NCBI RefSeq assembly: GCF_024298965.1
Contig: NZ_CP085193.1
Coordinates: 8,246,001-8,310,000, forward strand
DNA: 64,000 bases
DNA from: Streptomyces rapamycinicus NRRL 5491
Lineage (GTDB): Bacteria; Actinomycetota; Actinomycetes; Streptomycetales; Streptomycetaceae
Reading direction: 5' to 3'
The notes under the pieces were generated by a model that was given only the letters and a program-made list of their open reading frames with translations, did no database searches and was not told the origin of the DNA. Positions 36,196-44,767 of this stretch are shown one piece after another. Position 1 is the first letter of the stretch. Each line of letters begins with the position of its first letter. The position numbers and the translations under genes were made by a program.

Positions 36196-36268
36196 CAGCC
36201 GACCCGCTGACCAGCCACGCCAAGGCTGGAGCAAAGCAGCCAAAAGGCGACGTTTTGGGAATCGGTGA
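35906..36268 (+). CDS. cas2e: Cas2e adaptation protein (locus 1, intact)
   Basis: This partner of Cas1 forms the dimer at the centre of the Cas1-Cas2 spacer integrase; 120 residues. It starts at GTG (35906) with GGAGG about ten bases upstream and reads VTVIVLANCPVGLRGFLTRW. It continues with GVFLGSPSARVRD, LLAYQTHNEQGFTFATH and a basic end KAAKRRRFGNR. Its first 290 bases lie inside the extended cas1 frame. It is the only uninterrupted cas2 in the window. Array 1 begins 117 bases downstream. Confidence 0.92.
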   Translation: MTVIVLANCPVGLRGFLTRWLLEVSPGVFLGSPSARVRDILWEEVRQYRGKGRALLAYQTHNEQGFTFATHEHAWQPTNHEGLTLLYRPTVQTSAPSSRPADQPRQGWSKAAKRRRFGNR

Positions 36269-36385
36269 CACGAACGGACTGAGTACGGTCCTGCGGCAAC
36301 GAGACGACCTGCCAGAGAAATGTCCGTTTCCGTGAGAGTAAGTAAAATCCACTCAGTCACGACGTGAAACAGCAGATCACGACGT
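36269..36385 (+). promoter_or_regulatory. Leader of CRISPR array 1
   Basis: This non-coding stretch is AT-richer than its surroundings (AGTAAGTAAAATCC near the middle) and lies between cas2 and the first repeat of array 1. Its place and composition fit a type I-E leader, with the array promoter and integration site. A TCACGACGTG-type short repeat (TCACGACGTGAAAC and ATCACGACGT) lies next to the first repeat. Confidence 0.65.
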
Positions 36386-36839
36386 GTGGTCCCCGCGCCC
36401 GCGGGGGTGGTCCCTCAACGACCCGGCCCAGCGCCGTCGGGGTACCGTGGTCCCCGCGCCCGCGGGGGTGGTCCCGACTTCGCGCTATCCGTCTCCGTCA
36501 CCAACTGGTGGTCCCCGCGCCCGCAGGGGTGGTCCCCAACCCGCGCAGAACGGCACGTGGGGCCGGACGTGGTCCCCACGCCCGCGGGGGTGGTCCCGAC
36601 CTGATCGACCTCACGATCCGTACGGACGAGTGGTCCCCGCGCCCGCGGGGGTGGTCCCATCCGACCACAGATCCAGCAACGCCAGCGAATGTGGTCCCCG
36701 CGCCCGCGGGGGTGGTCCGCCTCACACCGGATGTGAGCGTCGCCGACATGGTGGTCCCCGCGCTAGCGGGGGTAGTCCCACACACAGCCCCACCACCGCG
36801 CCGAAACCGTGCTGGTCTCCACACCCGCAGCGATGGGAC
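36386..36839 (+). CRISPR. CRISPR array 1 (type I-E, repeat class GTGGTCC...GGTGGTCCC)
   Basis: There are eight 29-base repeats at a 61-base period with 31-32-base spacers. Repeats start at 36386, 36447, 36508, 36569, 36630, 36691 and 36751, and the last is strongly decayed near 36811. The consensus begins GTGGTCCCCGCG and ends CGGGGGTGGTCCC, with a short hairpin CCCGCG-ccc-GCGGGG-like core. Decay increases to the right, so the leader end is on the left, next to cas2. The first base pair of the repeat differs from arrays 2-5 (GTGGT against CTGCT). Confidence 0.95.
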
Positions 36840-36994
36840 AGCTCCCAGCGGGCATCCGTCACGCATTCTGTACTGTCGTGGTTACCAGGCCCGTACTGGT
36901 GGCCCCTGGGATGCCTCAATTTGAGGGATGACCAAAGGGACGCCCACTCGTGCGGCGGTCCCGGCCTCAAAGTCGTGGGTACGCTTCAGGGCGA

Positions 36995-37084
36995 GTAGTC
37001 CCCGTGAGTGCGGGGGTGGCCCCTGGGATGCTGCAGGCGCCGAGGAGCTGAACAAATGGTCCCCGCGCCCGCGGGGATAGGTGA
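36995..37084 (+). CRISPR. Isolated decayed repeats
   Basis: Two repeat-like units (36995-37023 and 37056-37084) are separated by about 32 bases. The first is heavily mutated and the second keeps the core CCCCGCGCCCGCGGGGATAG. A 17-base match, GGTGGCCCCTGGGATGC, occurs both here (about 37,015) and near 36,899, suggesting another decayed repeat-spacer unit. The surrounding 36,840-37,227 has no gene. These are remnants linking arrays 1 and 2. Confidence 0.6.
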
Positions 37085-37227
37085 CCCCGTCACCTGCGCT
37101 CAGTGTGTGACGCGGTTGCGTCCTCGGAAGTGGTGTACGGGTTCCGCCTGATCCAGGCGTTTGTCTGGGCGTCGGAGTGTATGCCTGCATAGAGAGACGG
37201 CCATCGGCTGACCCTGCCGCGACACGA

Positions 37228-37368
37228 CTGCTCCCCGCGCCCGCGGGGATGGTCCCCACATAAAGTCCGCGGGTCTGCTGAACAAGGTCTGCTCCCCGCA
37301 CCCGCGGGGATGGTCCCACCAACTCGTCCGGCAACAAGTCCGGGAAGCGCTGCTCCCCACACCCGCGG
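37228..37368 (+). CRISPR. CRISPR array 2, broken at its third repeat
   Basis: Repeats of the CTGCTCCCCGC...GGGGATGGTCCC class start at 37228, 37289 and 37350, with 32-base spacers. The third stops after 19 bases (CTGCTCCCCACACCCGCGG) and runs straight into the duplicated DUF2637 segment, so that segment entered within a repeat. Array 3 beyond the insertion has the same repeat, so arrays 2 and 3 were probably one. Confidence 0.85.
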
Positions 37369-37472
37369 CAGGGCGCCACGCAGAAGGATGGCGATCCTCA
37401 CCTGCGGAATTTCGTCGGCAGGCTGGTGATCAAGGGCAGTTTCGTACCCGTGTCGTGGGGCGGGGTGGGCCG

Positions 37473-38314
37473 ATGAATGGTAAGGGGTCGACACGCGTCG
37501 GTGGCCGGGCGGGGGCTTCTTTCGAGCGGGCGGTCACTCTTCGGGCGGTGACGGGGATCATGGCGGCGGTGGTGGGGCTGACGTTCTTGTTCGGCTTCGG
37601 CAATGTGTGGACTCTGGCGCTGCGGTTGGGCGTGCCGCCCTGGGTGGCGCCTCTGGTGGCTCCGGCAGTGGATCTTTCTGTTTTGGGGCTGCTGCTGGGT
37701 ACGCGGTATCTCGCGCTGCAGGGTGCGGGTCGGGAGCAGCTCCGGCCGGCGCGCCGGCTGTTGGTCTTCTCCAGCCTGATGACCTTGGCTTTGAACGTGA
37801 CGGACCCCTGCTGGCGGGTCAGAATGGCAAGGCCGCTTTCGATGCGGTCGGGCCGTTGCTGTTGATCGGTTGGGCAGAGGTAGGTCCGGGGCTTTTGCAG
37901 GCCATCAATGGTGCCGGGGGGCGGACGTCACGTGAGTCCGAGAGGGTAGATGTCCCGGAGTGTCCCGAAGGTCATGTTGCGGTGATGGCCGAGCAGGAGA
38001 GTGCCGATGGCGACCAGCGGTATGGCCAGGTCCTGGCGGAAGATGGTCAACTCGGGGCTGATGGGGACGGTCTTCTGGAGCGTGCGGTGGCAGAAGATGC
38101 GTGGCATTGGCAGACGTATCAGCGGCCAATCTCAGCTGAGACGCTACGGAAGCGACTACACGTTGGGGCGGCCAGGTCCCGGATGTTGGTGTCCATGGTG
38201 CGCTCGGCAAGGATCGGTAACGTGACGATGGAGGCGTCGTCTGCCCAAAGTGATTCTTCAACTCCGCAGCTGGGTCACCAAGCTGCCAGTGTGGGCGAGG
38301 AGGGGTCGAGGTAG
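37473..38314 (+). pseudogene. DUF2637 membrane protein, frameshifted second copy
   Basis: This copy is nearly identical to the gene at 24,517-25,347 over the membrane half and less so over the acidic linker. The reading frame starts at ATG 37473 and breaks near 37,801-37,806, where ACGGACCCCTG stands for ACGGATCCGCTG of the intact copy, a one-base loss. The second part continues in the next frame (LAGQNGKAAFDAVGPLLLIGW) to 38,314 and keeps the PISAETLRKRLHVGAARSRML motif. The third transmembrane segment is followed directly by the break, so a functional product is unlikely unless the loss is a sequencing error. It lies inside a CRISPR array. Confidence 0.75.
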
Positions 38315-38539
38315 AAGGGCCCCTGTGGTGCCCTGCGGCGGGGCCTCCGTAGGTGTTGCGGCGGCGTTGCTACTTCGTGTCGTTTCACGCCAAGGCGGGG
38401 GAGCGACTCATGTTCTTGCGAAATGATTTGGACGGTGTCGAAGCCGAAGAATTTGCGGGGTGGATCTCGAAATACATATGCCCGGAATGCCGGGCTTCGT
38501 GAGGGACCTGCTGCCAGATAGACATGCAGGTCACGGAGT
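38315..38539. other. Stretch before array 3, with one tiny possible ORF
   Basis: This region precedes the first repeat of array 3 and could act as its leader, though it does not clearly match the other leaders. A small frame from ATG 38410 to TGA 38502 (30 codons, ending KYICPECRAS) has a CxxC pair and a coding-like look. It may be a gene fragment. Nothing else is seen. Confidence 0.35.
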
Positions 38540-39722
38540 CTGCTCCCCGCGCCCGCGGGGATGGTCCCCCTCCGGCTTTGTCCCAGAGGTTGAAGAAGAG
38601 CTGCTCCCCGCACCCGCGGGGATGGTCCCTCGGCGCCCAGCTCGCCGCGTGAGGGCAGCCGCTGCTCCCCGCACCTGCGGGGATGGTCCCGACCGTGCAT
38701 GGGTGGCCGGTGGCGTACTGGCCTGCTCCCTGCACCCGTGGGGATGGTCCCAAGCCCCGACCACCTTCCGGGTTAGGGGGATGCTGCTCCCCGCGCCCGC
38801 GGGGATGGTCCCCCGCCGGGCCGATGTTCAAGATCAGCGTGGTCTGCTCCCCGCACCTGCGGGGATGGTCCCATCCACGACCACACAGCGATGATCAAGG
38901 CCGCCTGCTCCCCGCACTCGCGGGGATGGTCCCATCCACGACCACACAGCGATGATCAAGGCCGCCTGCTCCCCGCACTCGCGGGGATGGTCCCATGGAG
39001 AACACGGCCATGACCGGCACGAATCCCTGCTCCCCGCACCCGCGAGGATGGTCCCCTTCGTGAACGACAACAGTAGGCCAGCACACCTGCTCCCCGCACC
39101 CGCAGGGATGGTCCCAACCGATGGCCGCCCCTGGACGGCGGCCACAGCTGCTCCCCGCATCCGTGGGGATGGTCCCGCAGGCTTGATGCCGTTCGCCCAC
39201 AGCCATGTGCTGCTCCCCGTACCCGCGGGGATGGTCCCGTCCCGGCGGTGCGCAGCCCGCCCCACAGCATCTGCTCCCCGGGCTTGCGGGGATGATCCCG
39301 GTCCGCCGTAGTACAGCGGGTCGGAGGTGTCCTGCTCCCCCGCATCTGCGGGGATGGTCCCACGTCAGAGTCTGGCTGGTCGACAAGGAAGGCATGCTCC
39401 CCGCATCCGTGGGGATGGTCCCGCCGTGAGGAGGACGCCCGACTTGGCGTCGGTCTGCTCCCCGCACCCGCTGGGATGGTCCCTCCGTTCGCGTGGCCGA
39501 CGCCATCGTCCGCAACTGCTCCCCGCACCTGAGGGGATGGTCCCGGCGCGGCAGGCGTCCGGTCCGGTCCGAACAGCTGCTCCCCGCGCCCGCGGGGATA
39601 GTCCCGAGTACGTCGAGTACACCCCGAAGAAGGCAACTGCTCCCCGCACCCGCGGGGATGGTCCAAGACCACCAAGGACTTTGCGGGCGGGCTGGACTGC
39701 TACCGCACCCCCGGGGGGGCCA
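38540..39722 (+). CRISPR. CRISPR array 3 (type I-E, class CTGCTCC...ATGGTCCC)
   Basis: There are 19 recognisable 29-base repeats from 38540 to 39665 and a decayed twentieth (39697-39722), with spacers of 31-33 bases. The consensus starts CTGCTCCCCGCACCC and ends GCGGGGATGGTCCC. Many repeats carry single changes, more than in array 5. One repeat-spacer unit is duplicated: the 32-base spacers at 38873-38904 and 38934-38965 are identical. The repeat at 39332 has an extra C. The array reads left to right towards cse1 of locus 2. Confidence 0.95.
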
Positions 39723-40170
39723 AGTGATCGCTCTGGAGAAGGTGGCCGCGTCGGCCTGCTTCCCGGGTCTGGGGTGGTGTCGAAAGGGGAGGCACATGGC
39801 CTTGAAGGCTTGCTGCTCCCCGCGTCTGCGGGGTCGTCCCGGGCCCGCCTCTGTCGGATTGGATCCCGTTGGCGCGGGCTCCATATAGCGCACGACGGAT
39901 GCGGCGCCTGGGAATTACTCCGCTGGTCGCAGGGCCAGCCGCCTCTCAGGTTGGCGCCAGCCTGCGGGTAAGCGTTGTACCGAGGGCGGGCGCGGGCCTC
40001 ACCCGAGCTCACCCCCGGTGGTCCCCGCGCTCGCGGGGCCAACCCGCTGTGAAGACGTAGGAACGGAACATCCCCGACCCGCGATGGTGCGCTGGCGAGT
40101 AAGACTGGGGCAGGTGGATTCTGGCATTCATCATGCGGAGCCGTGGGCTGGTGTGCAAGGCTGACGCCAC
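39723..40170. other. Gap between array 3 and locus 2, with stray repeats
   Basis: No gene is supported here. A decayed repeat of the array 3 class lies at 39813-39840 (CTGCTCCCCGCGTCTGCGGG). A solitary repeat of the array 1 class lies at 40018-40046 (GTGGTCCCCGCGCTCGCGGG, then CCAACCCG). They mark an eroded array tail and a second old array that once stood here. The promoter of the locus 2 operon must be within the last 120 bases, but none is clear. Confidence 0.5.
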
Positions 40171-41931
40171 GTGCAAGACGAAGGAAATTGGGAGGGGAGC
40201 CCAATTTTGTTCAGTTTGCTGGATGAGCCGTGGCTGTCTGCGAGGACTGTCGGCACAATTGCAGGGGGAGGGGTGCAGGGCGGGCTTGGTCCGGTCGAGA
40301 AGGCTGGCGTTCGGCGTCTCCTTCTGAGCGCAGATCAGTTCCAGGACATCGTGGTCGACCTGCCCACGCAGAAGCCCGCGATCTTCCGCCAGTTGCTGTT
40401 GCCGATCGTCGTTGACGCTCTCGGTCCGCCTGCGGATGCCGCCGAGTGGTTGGATATGTTCCGTGCGGGGGCCTTCTCGCCTCAGCAGCGTGCAGCCTTG
40501 ACCGCTTACCTGGATAAACACCGCCAGTCCTTCGATCTGCTCGATGCCGTCGATCCCTTCGCTCAGGTGGCGGGGTTGCACACGGCGAAGGGTGAGACCA
40601 AGGGATCAAGCCTGCTGGTCGCCACAGCCGCTACGGGTAATAACGTGCCGTTGTTCTCCTCCCGCACTGAGGGCGATCCGCTGCCGCTCACCCCGGCGCA
40701 GGCAGCCCGCTGGCTGGTCCATACGCACTGCTGGGACACGGCCGCCATCAAAACAGGTGTCGTCGGTGACCCGCAGGTCAAGACAGGCAAGACGACCGGT
40801 AACCCAGTCGGGCCCCTGGGGCAGCTGGGCGTCGTCATGCCGGTGGGGCGCACCATCTTTGAAACTCTCCTGTTGAACATCCCCTTCGGTCAGGCTCCGC
40901 TTTCGGATGACCTGCCGCAATGGCGGCGGCGCGCCGTCGAGGGCAGGGTCGAGGACACGCTGTCGTGTGCCACGCCTGCTTGGCAGATCCGCCCGTCCCG
41001 TGGGCTGCTGGATGTGTGGACGTGGCAGGCACGGCGTATCCGGCTTGTCCCTGAGGAAACTCAGGCGGGAGTGCGGGTCCAGCGAGTCATTGTCGCAGCT
41101 GGTGACCGGCTCGATACCGCGCCCGATCACGAACCGCACACCTCGTGGATTGTCGAGAGCGCAAAAGCCCGGAAGAAGCAGGCTGGAAAGCCTGGGGCGG
41201 CATCCGCTGTACGCCCTCGTCGGCATCAGCCAGGCAGGGCGGCCTGGCGTGGTCTGGAGGCCCTGCTGGCCGTCAGCTATGTCAGCGAACAGCGAGAGGC
41301 GACGGACACTCAGGCTGGTTTCCATACCAGCGTCCTGCTTGATCAGCTCAGTGTGGTGCGGGAAGGATTGCCTCTGGGGTATCCGCTGCGGCTGGAGCTG
41401 ACCGGCATGGTCTACGGCATTCAATCATCGGTTATTGAAGATGTGTTCTTCGATGAGATCCCGCTGCCACTGGCCGCGTTAAACCCGGACGGCATCATCT
41501 TCGGCTGTGTGCTGGAGGCTGTGGCGCAGGCAGAGAAGCTTGCCGGTGCGGTGAACAATCTCTCCTCCGACCTGCGGCGGGCCGCTGGCAGTGAGCCGAT
41601 CCCCTGGGACAAGGGACAGCGCCCGGGTGAGACCCTGCTGCACGCTCTCGATCCGTTGGTGCGCCGCCTGCTGGTCGGGCTGCGTGAGGTCGGTGAGGAT
41701 TTCGACCGGTCCGAGCAAGGGCTCGAGGCGTGGGAGGAGAAAGCCGGGCGGGAGACATGGAAGGTAGCCGAGCAGGTCTTCTCCGCCACGGCTCCCAGTC
41801 TCTTCAGCGGCCGGATCGTGGCCAAAGACGGCAAGGAGCGCGCGTATCGGCTCAGCACTGCCGAGCGCGGATTCCGAGACCGGATGGACGCGATCCTCAC
41901 CCGCCGGGCTGCTCGACGTAAGGCGGCCTGA
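40171..41931 (+). CDS. cas8e: Cse1 / Cas8e (CasA) large Cascade subunit (locus 2)
   Basis: This PAM-recognising large subunit of type I-E Cascade has 586 residues, separate here rather than fused to Cas3. The typical opening FSLLDEPWLSA is followed by FRQLLLPIVVDAL, FDLLDAVDPFAQVAGL, ARWLVHTHCWDTAAIKTG, GLLDVWTWQARRIRL and the C-terminal helical bundle. It starts at GTG 40171. It differs clearly from the Cse1 half of the locus 1 fusion, so the two loci are old paralogues or separate arrivals, not a recent copy. It heads casA-B-C-D-E; a 68-base gap separates it from cas11e. Confidence 0.93.
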   Translation: MQDEGNWEGSPILFSLLDEPWLSARTVGTIAGGGVQGGLGPVEKAGVRRLLLSADQFQDIVVDLPTQKPAIFRQLLLPIVVDALGPPADAAEWLDMFRAGAFSPQQRAALTAYLDKHRQSFDLLDAVDPFAQVAGLHTAKGETKGSSLLVATAATGNNVPLFSSRTEGDPLPLTPAQAARWLVHTHCWDTAAIKTGVVGDPQVKTGKTTGNPVGPLGQLGVVMPVGRTIFETLLLNIPFGQAPLSDDLPQWRRRAVEGRVEDTLSCATPAWQIRPSRGLLDVWTWQARRIRLVPEETQAGVRVQRVIVAAGDRLDTAPDHEPHTSWIVESAKARKKQAGKPGAASAVRPRRHQPGRAAWRGLEALLAVSYVSEQREATDTQAGFHTSVLLDQLSVVREGLPLGYPLRLELTGMVYGIQSSVIEDVFFDEIPLPLAALNPDGIIFGCVLEAVAQAEKLAGAVNNLSSDLRRAAGSEPIPWDKGQRPGETLLHALDPLVRRLLVGLREVGEDFDRSEQGLEAWEEKAGRETWKVAEQVFSATAPSLFSGRIVAKDGKERAYRLSTAERGFRDRMDAILTRRAARRKAA

Positions 41932-41999
41932 GCGCTGGCTGCGGCAGATCGGCGTAGGACACCACCACCATCGAGATCTCCGTAGGAAGGGTGCACGCT

Positions 42000-42614
42000 G
42001 TGCCCACCACCCCTGACCCCACCAGCACCTCGACGACCTCCATTACCCGCTATTGGGCCCAGTACGTCCGAACCGACGGAACCTGGCGCATGGATCCCAG
42101 GAGCAAGGCACCAATGGAGCCCCCTGGGGAAGACCTGGCCGCCTTGCGGTCGGGGCTAGGCCACACCGCGGCTACCGTCCCCGCGCTCTGGCCCTTCTAC
42201 ACCAGTCCTACCGACGGACAGGTCACCCCGGAACTCGAGGCCGAGCACGCGGCACTGTCGCTCTACGGCCTCCATCAGCAAAGCCAGCGTCGCCCCATGC
42301 ACAAGCCCAGAGCGAGTGTGGGGGAGGCCCTGCGCGCCTTGCGCCGCAGCGACCGCTTCAGCGAGGAGGCCGTTGACCGCCGGGTCGCGGCCGCGGTGAA
42401 CGCCACTTCCGTGCCCACCCTGGTGTACCGGCTGCGCGGACTGGTCACACAACTGCGTACCATCGGTCAGCCATTGGACTACGACCGACTGCTGCGTGAC
42501 ATCAAGGACTGGCATTACCCCGAATCGCGCCGGCGTGTCCGCCGCAGCTGGGGACTCGCGTACCACACATGGGGCTCGCGGCCTGACACGGAAGCTCCCG
42601 TGAACGCCTCCTAG
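42000..42614 (+). CDS. cas11e: Cas11e / Cse2 (CasB) small subunit (locus 2)
   Basis: This Cascade small subunit has 204 residues, helical and basic. It shows YWAQYVRTDGTWRMDP, AALSLYGLHQQSQRRPMHKPRASVGEALRAL, VPTLVYRLRGLVTQLRTIGQPLDYDRLLRDI and the end SRRRVRRSWGLAYHTWG, all Cse2 features shared with locus 1. The GTG at 42000 was chosen because GGAAGG ends nine bases before it; the GTG at 41991 abuts that ribosome site. It is shorter than the locus 1 protein and of normal family length. Confidence 0.88.
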   Translation: MPTTPDPTSTSTTSITRYWAQYVRTDGTWRMDPRSKAPMEPPGEDLAALRSGLGHTAATVPALWPFYTSPTDGQVTPELEAEHAALSLYGLHQQSQRRPMHKPRASVGEALRALRRSDRFSEEAVDRRVAAAVNATSVPTLVYRLRGLVTQLRTIGQPLDYDRLLRDIKDWHYPESRRRVRRSWGLAYHTWGSRPDTEAPVNAS

Positions 42615-42752
42615 AGCTCACCGGCAGACCTCTGGGTGCTCGCCTGCTCACGCCGACGTCACACCGCCACCATCCTGGGCGACCTCGCCGTGATCGAAGC
42701 GTGCAAAGGCCGCACCCGCTGCACTTCACCGACCGCTTCACCGGAGGACCTC

Positions 42753-43904
42753 ATGGCACTTCCCCTGCCTCGTACGTACGTCGATGTCCATATCCTGCAG
42801 ACCGTGCCCCCGGCCAACCTCAACCGCGACGACCAGGGCAATCCCAAAGAGGCGTACTACGGCGGCGTCCGCCGATCCCGGGTCTCCTCCCAAGCGTGGA
42901 AGCGTGCCACCCGCGTCCACTTCACCGAGCGGGTACCCGAGCAGGACCTGGCCACCCGCACCCGGCGTATCAACGGGGCCCTCGCCGACAAGATTGCCGA
43001 TCGGACCGGCCTGGACACCGAGGCATCGGCCCGCCTGGCGGGCGCACTGCTGGCACCGCTGAAGATCAGTGCCGGCAAGAAGGAGGGCGACACCGCCTAT
43101 CTGTTCTTCTACGGCCATCGCCAGCTCGACGACGTGGCCGCGCTCATCCACGACCGGGCTGCCGAACTCGCCGCCCTCGACGACACGGAGCTGGCCGCCG
43201 AGATCAAGCAGCTGCCGGTCCAGGAAAAATTCAGCACCAGCCACCCCATGGACGTCGCCTTGTTCGGCCGCATGGTCGCCGACATCCCGGCCTTGAACGT
43301 CGACGCGGCCACACAGGTGGCTCATGCGCTGTCCACCCATGCTGTCGAGCTGGAATTCGACTACTTCACAGCGGTCGACGACGAGACGAAGAAGGGGGAG
43401 GAGACCGGTGCGGGCATGATCGGGACCATCGGCTTCAACTCAGCCACCCTCTACCGCTACGCGTCAGTCGGCTTGCACCAGCTCTCGCGCAACCTCACGG
43501 ATCAGGAGGCGGCCGTTACCGCGGTCGAGGAGTTCGTCACTTCCTTCGCCCGCTCCATGCCCACCGGCTACGGCAATTCCTTCGCCCACCGGACTCTGCC
43601 CAGCCTGGTCGCGGTCGTGGTGCGCGACGACCAGCCGGTGAATCTCGTCTCCGCCTTCGAAGAGCCGGTCGCGACCTCCTCCGGTATCGCAGCGGCCTCC
43701 GCCCGCCGCCTCGCACGCGAGTACGCAACGGCCACCCGGGCCTGGGGAGACGCGCCGGCTTTCACTTCCCTGTGCCACACCTTCACCGACAGCGGACAGA
43801 CCACGGAGCTGCTCTCGGACACCTTCGGTGAGGCCGTCACCTTCCCCCAGCTCCTGGCCGGTCTGCGCACCTACCTCACCGACGCCGTCAAGCAGGCCGC
43901 CTGA
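42753..43904 (+). CDS. cas7e: Cas7e / Cse4 (CasC) backbone subunit (locus 2)
   Basis: This Cascade backbone subunit has 383 residues. Family stretches are VDVHILQTVPPANLNRDD, AYYGGVRRSRVSSQAWKRAT, MDVALFGRMVAD, GAGMIGTIGFNSATLYRY and YGNSFAHRTLPSLVAVVVR. The ATG at 42753 follows GGAGGACCTC; the longer open frame upstream is not conserved. A 138-base gap separates it from cas11e. Its stop overlaps the ATG of cas5e (TGATG). Confidence 0.95.
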   Translation: MALPLPRTYVDVHILQTVPPANLNRDDQGNPKEAYYGGVRRSRVSSQAWKRATRVHFTERVPEQDLATRTRRINGALADKIADRTGLDTEASARLAGALLAPLKISAGKKEGDTAYLFFYGHRQLDDVAALIHDRAAELAALDDTELAAEIKQLPVQEKFSTSHPMDVALFGRMVADIPALNVDAATQVAHALSTHAVELEFDYFTAVDDETKKGEETGAGMIGTIGFNSATLYRYASVGLHQLSRNLTDQEAAVTAVEEFVTSFARSMPTGYGNSFAHRTLPSLVAVVVRDDQPVNLVSAFEEPVATSSGIAAASARRLAREYATATRAWGDAPAFTSLCHTFTDSGQTTELLSDTFGEAVTFPQLLAGLRTYLTDAVKQAA

Positions 43905-44767
43905 TGACACCACCTTCCACCAGCTCACAAGGAGTGCAAAGCAATAGCCAGGCGGTGTTGCTGCTCCGGCTGGCCGGGCCGCTCCAGGCGTGGGGCTCAC
44001 GCAGTGCCTTCAATCGGCGTGAGACTAACGCAGAACCCACTAAATCCGGCGTAATTGGTCTGTTGGCAGCGGCAGCCGGACGTGCCCGCGAGGAACCTCT
44101 CGACGAGTTGCTTCCACTGCGCCTGGGCATCCGCGTCGACCAGCCCGGGACGCTGCTGCGTGATTACCACACTGTCAGCGACTACCGGGGCCGGGCGCTG
44201 CCCCAGGCCGGCGTCTCGGCCAAGGGCCTCCAGAGGCCGACCTCACCGCCCAAACATACCCATGTGACAACCCGCTACTACCTCCAGGACGCGGTCTTCC
44301 TGGCCGCCGTCGGTGGTTCTCGCGAGCTGATGAAGACGCTGGACCACGCCGTCCGTGCCCCCGCGTTCCCACTCGCACTCGGGCGCCGCTCCTGCCCGCC
44401 CACCCAGCCGGTATCCCTCGGGCTCCGTGAGGGAAGCCTCGAGGATGTGCTGGGGGACGAGCCGTGGCAGGCATCTCGGCGAGCCCGCGAACAGTACGCC
44501 GCTCAGTGCGGTCGCGAGCGTGACCTCGACCGTCCCCTGTATCCAGCGCGCATTGACCGCTCGGTCACCATCGAGGACCCCGAGGGCGACGATGTCCTCC
44601 ATGACTCCCCAGTGTCCTTCGACCCCTACGCCCGCAGCTTCACCAGCCGGCGCGTGCGCCACGGCTGGCTTAGCATCCCCACCGGCTTTCCACAGCCCGA
44701 CACCAACGTCACCGACGGCCAGGACGAGGCCGCCGGACATGACCCCTTCGCCCTGCTGGGCTGGTGA
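43904..44767 (+). CDS. cas5e: Cas5e (CasD) 5'-handle binding subunit (locus 2)
   Basis: This crRNA 5'-handle subunit has 287 residues. Signatures are LLLRLAGPLQAWGSRSAFNRR, PTKSGVIGLLAAAAG, IRVDQPGTLLRDYHT, RYYLQDAVFLAAVGG and LGRRSCPPTQP. Compared with loci 1 and 3 it has an insertion of about 25 residues after the RDYHT motif (SDYRGRALPQAGVSAKGLQ) and a 16-residue N-terminal extension. The start overlaps the cas7e stop and its own stop overlaps the start of cas6e. Confidence 0.94.
   Translation: MTPPSTSSQGVQSNSQAVLLLRLAGPLQAWGSRSAFNRRETNAEPTKSGVIGLLAAAAGRAREEPLDELLPLRLGIRVDQPGTLLRDYHTVSDYRGRALPQAGVSAKGLQRPTSPPKHTHVTTRYYLQDAVFLAAVGGSRELMKTLDHAVRAPAFPLALGRRSCPPTQPVSLGLREGSLEDVLGDEPWQASRRAREQYAAQCGRERDLDRPLYPARIDRSVTIEDPEGDDVLHDSPVSFDPYARSFTSRRVRHGWLSIPTGFPQPDTNVTDGQDEAAGHDPFALLGW

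Noticed and set aside
35849..36268. Longer cas2 of locus 1 starting at 35849
   Set aside because: The first 19 residues have no counterpart in Cas2. The GTG at 35906 has a good ribosome site and matches the starts of the other two copies.
38460..39971. Open frames across array 3 and its right flank
   Set aside because: They are translations of repeats and spacers only.
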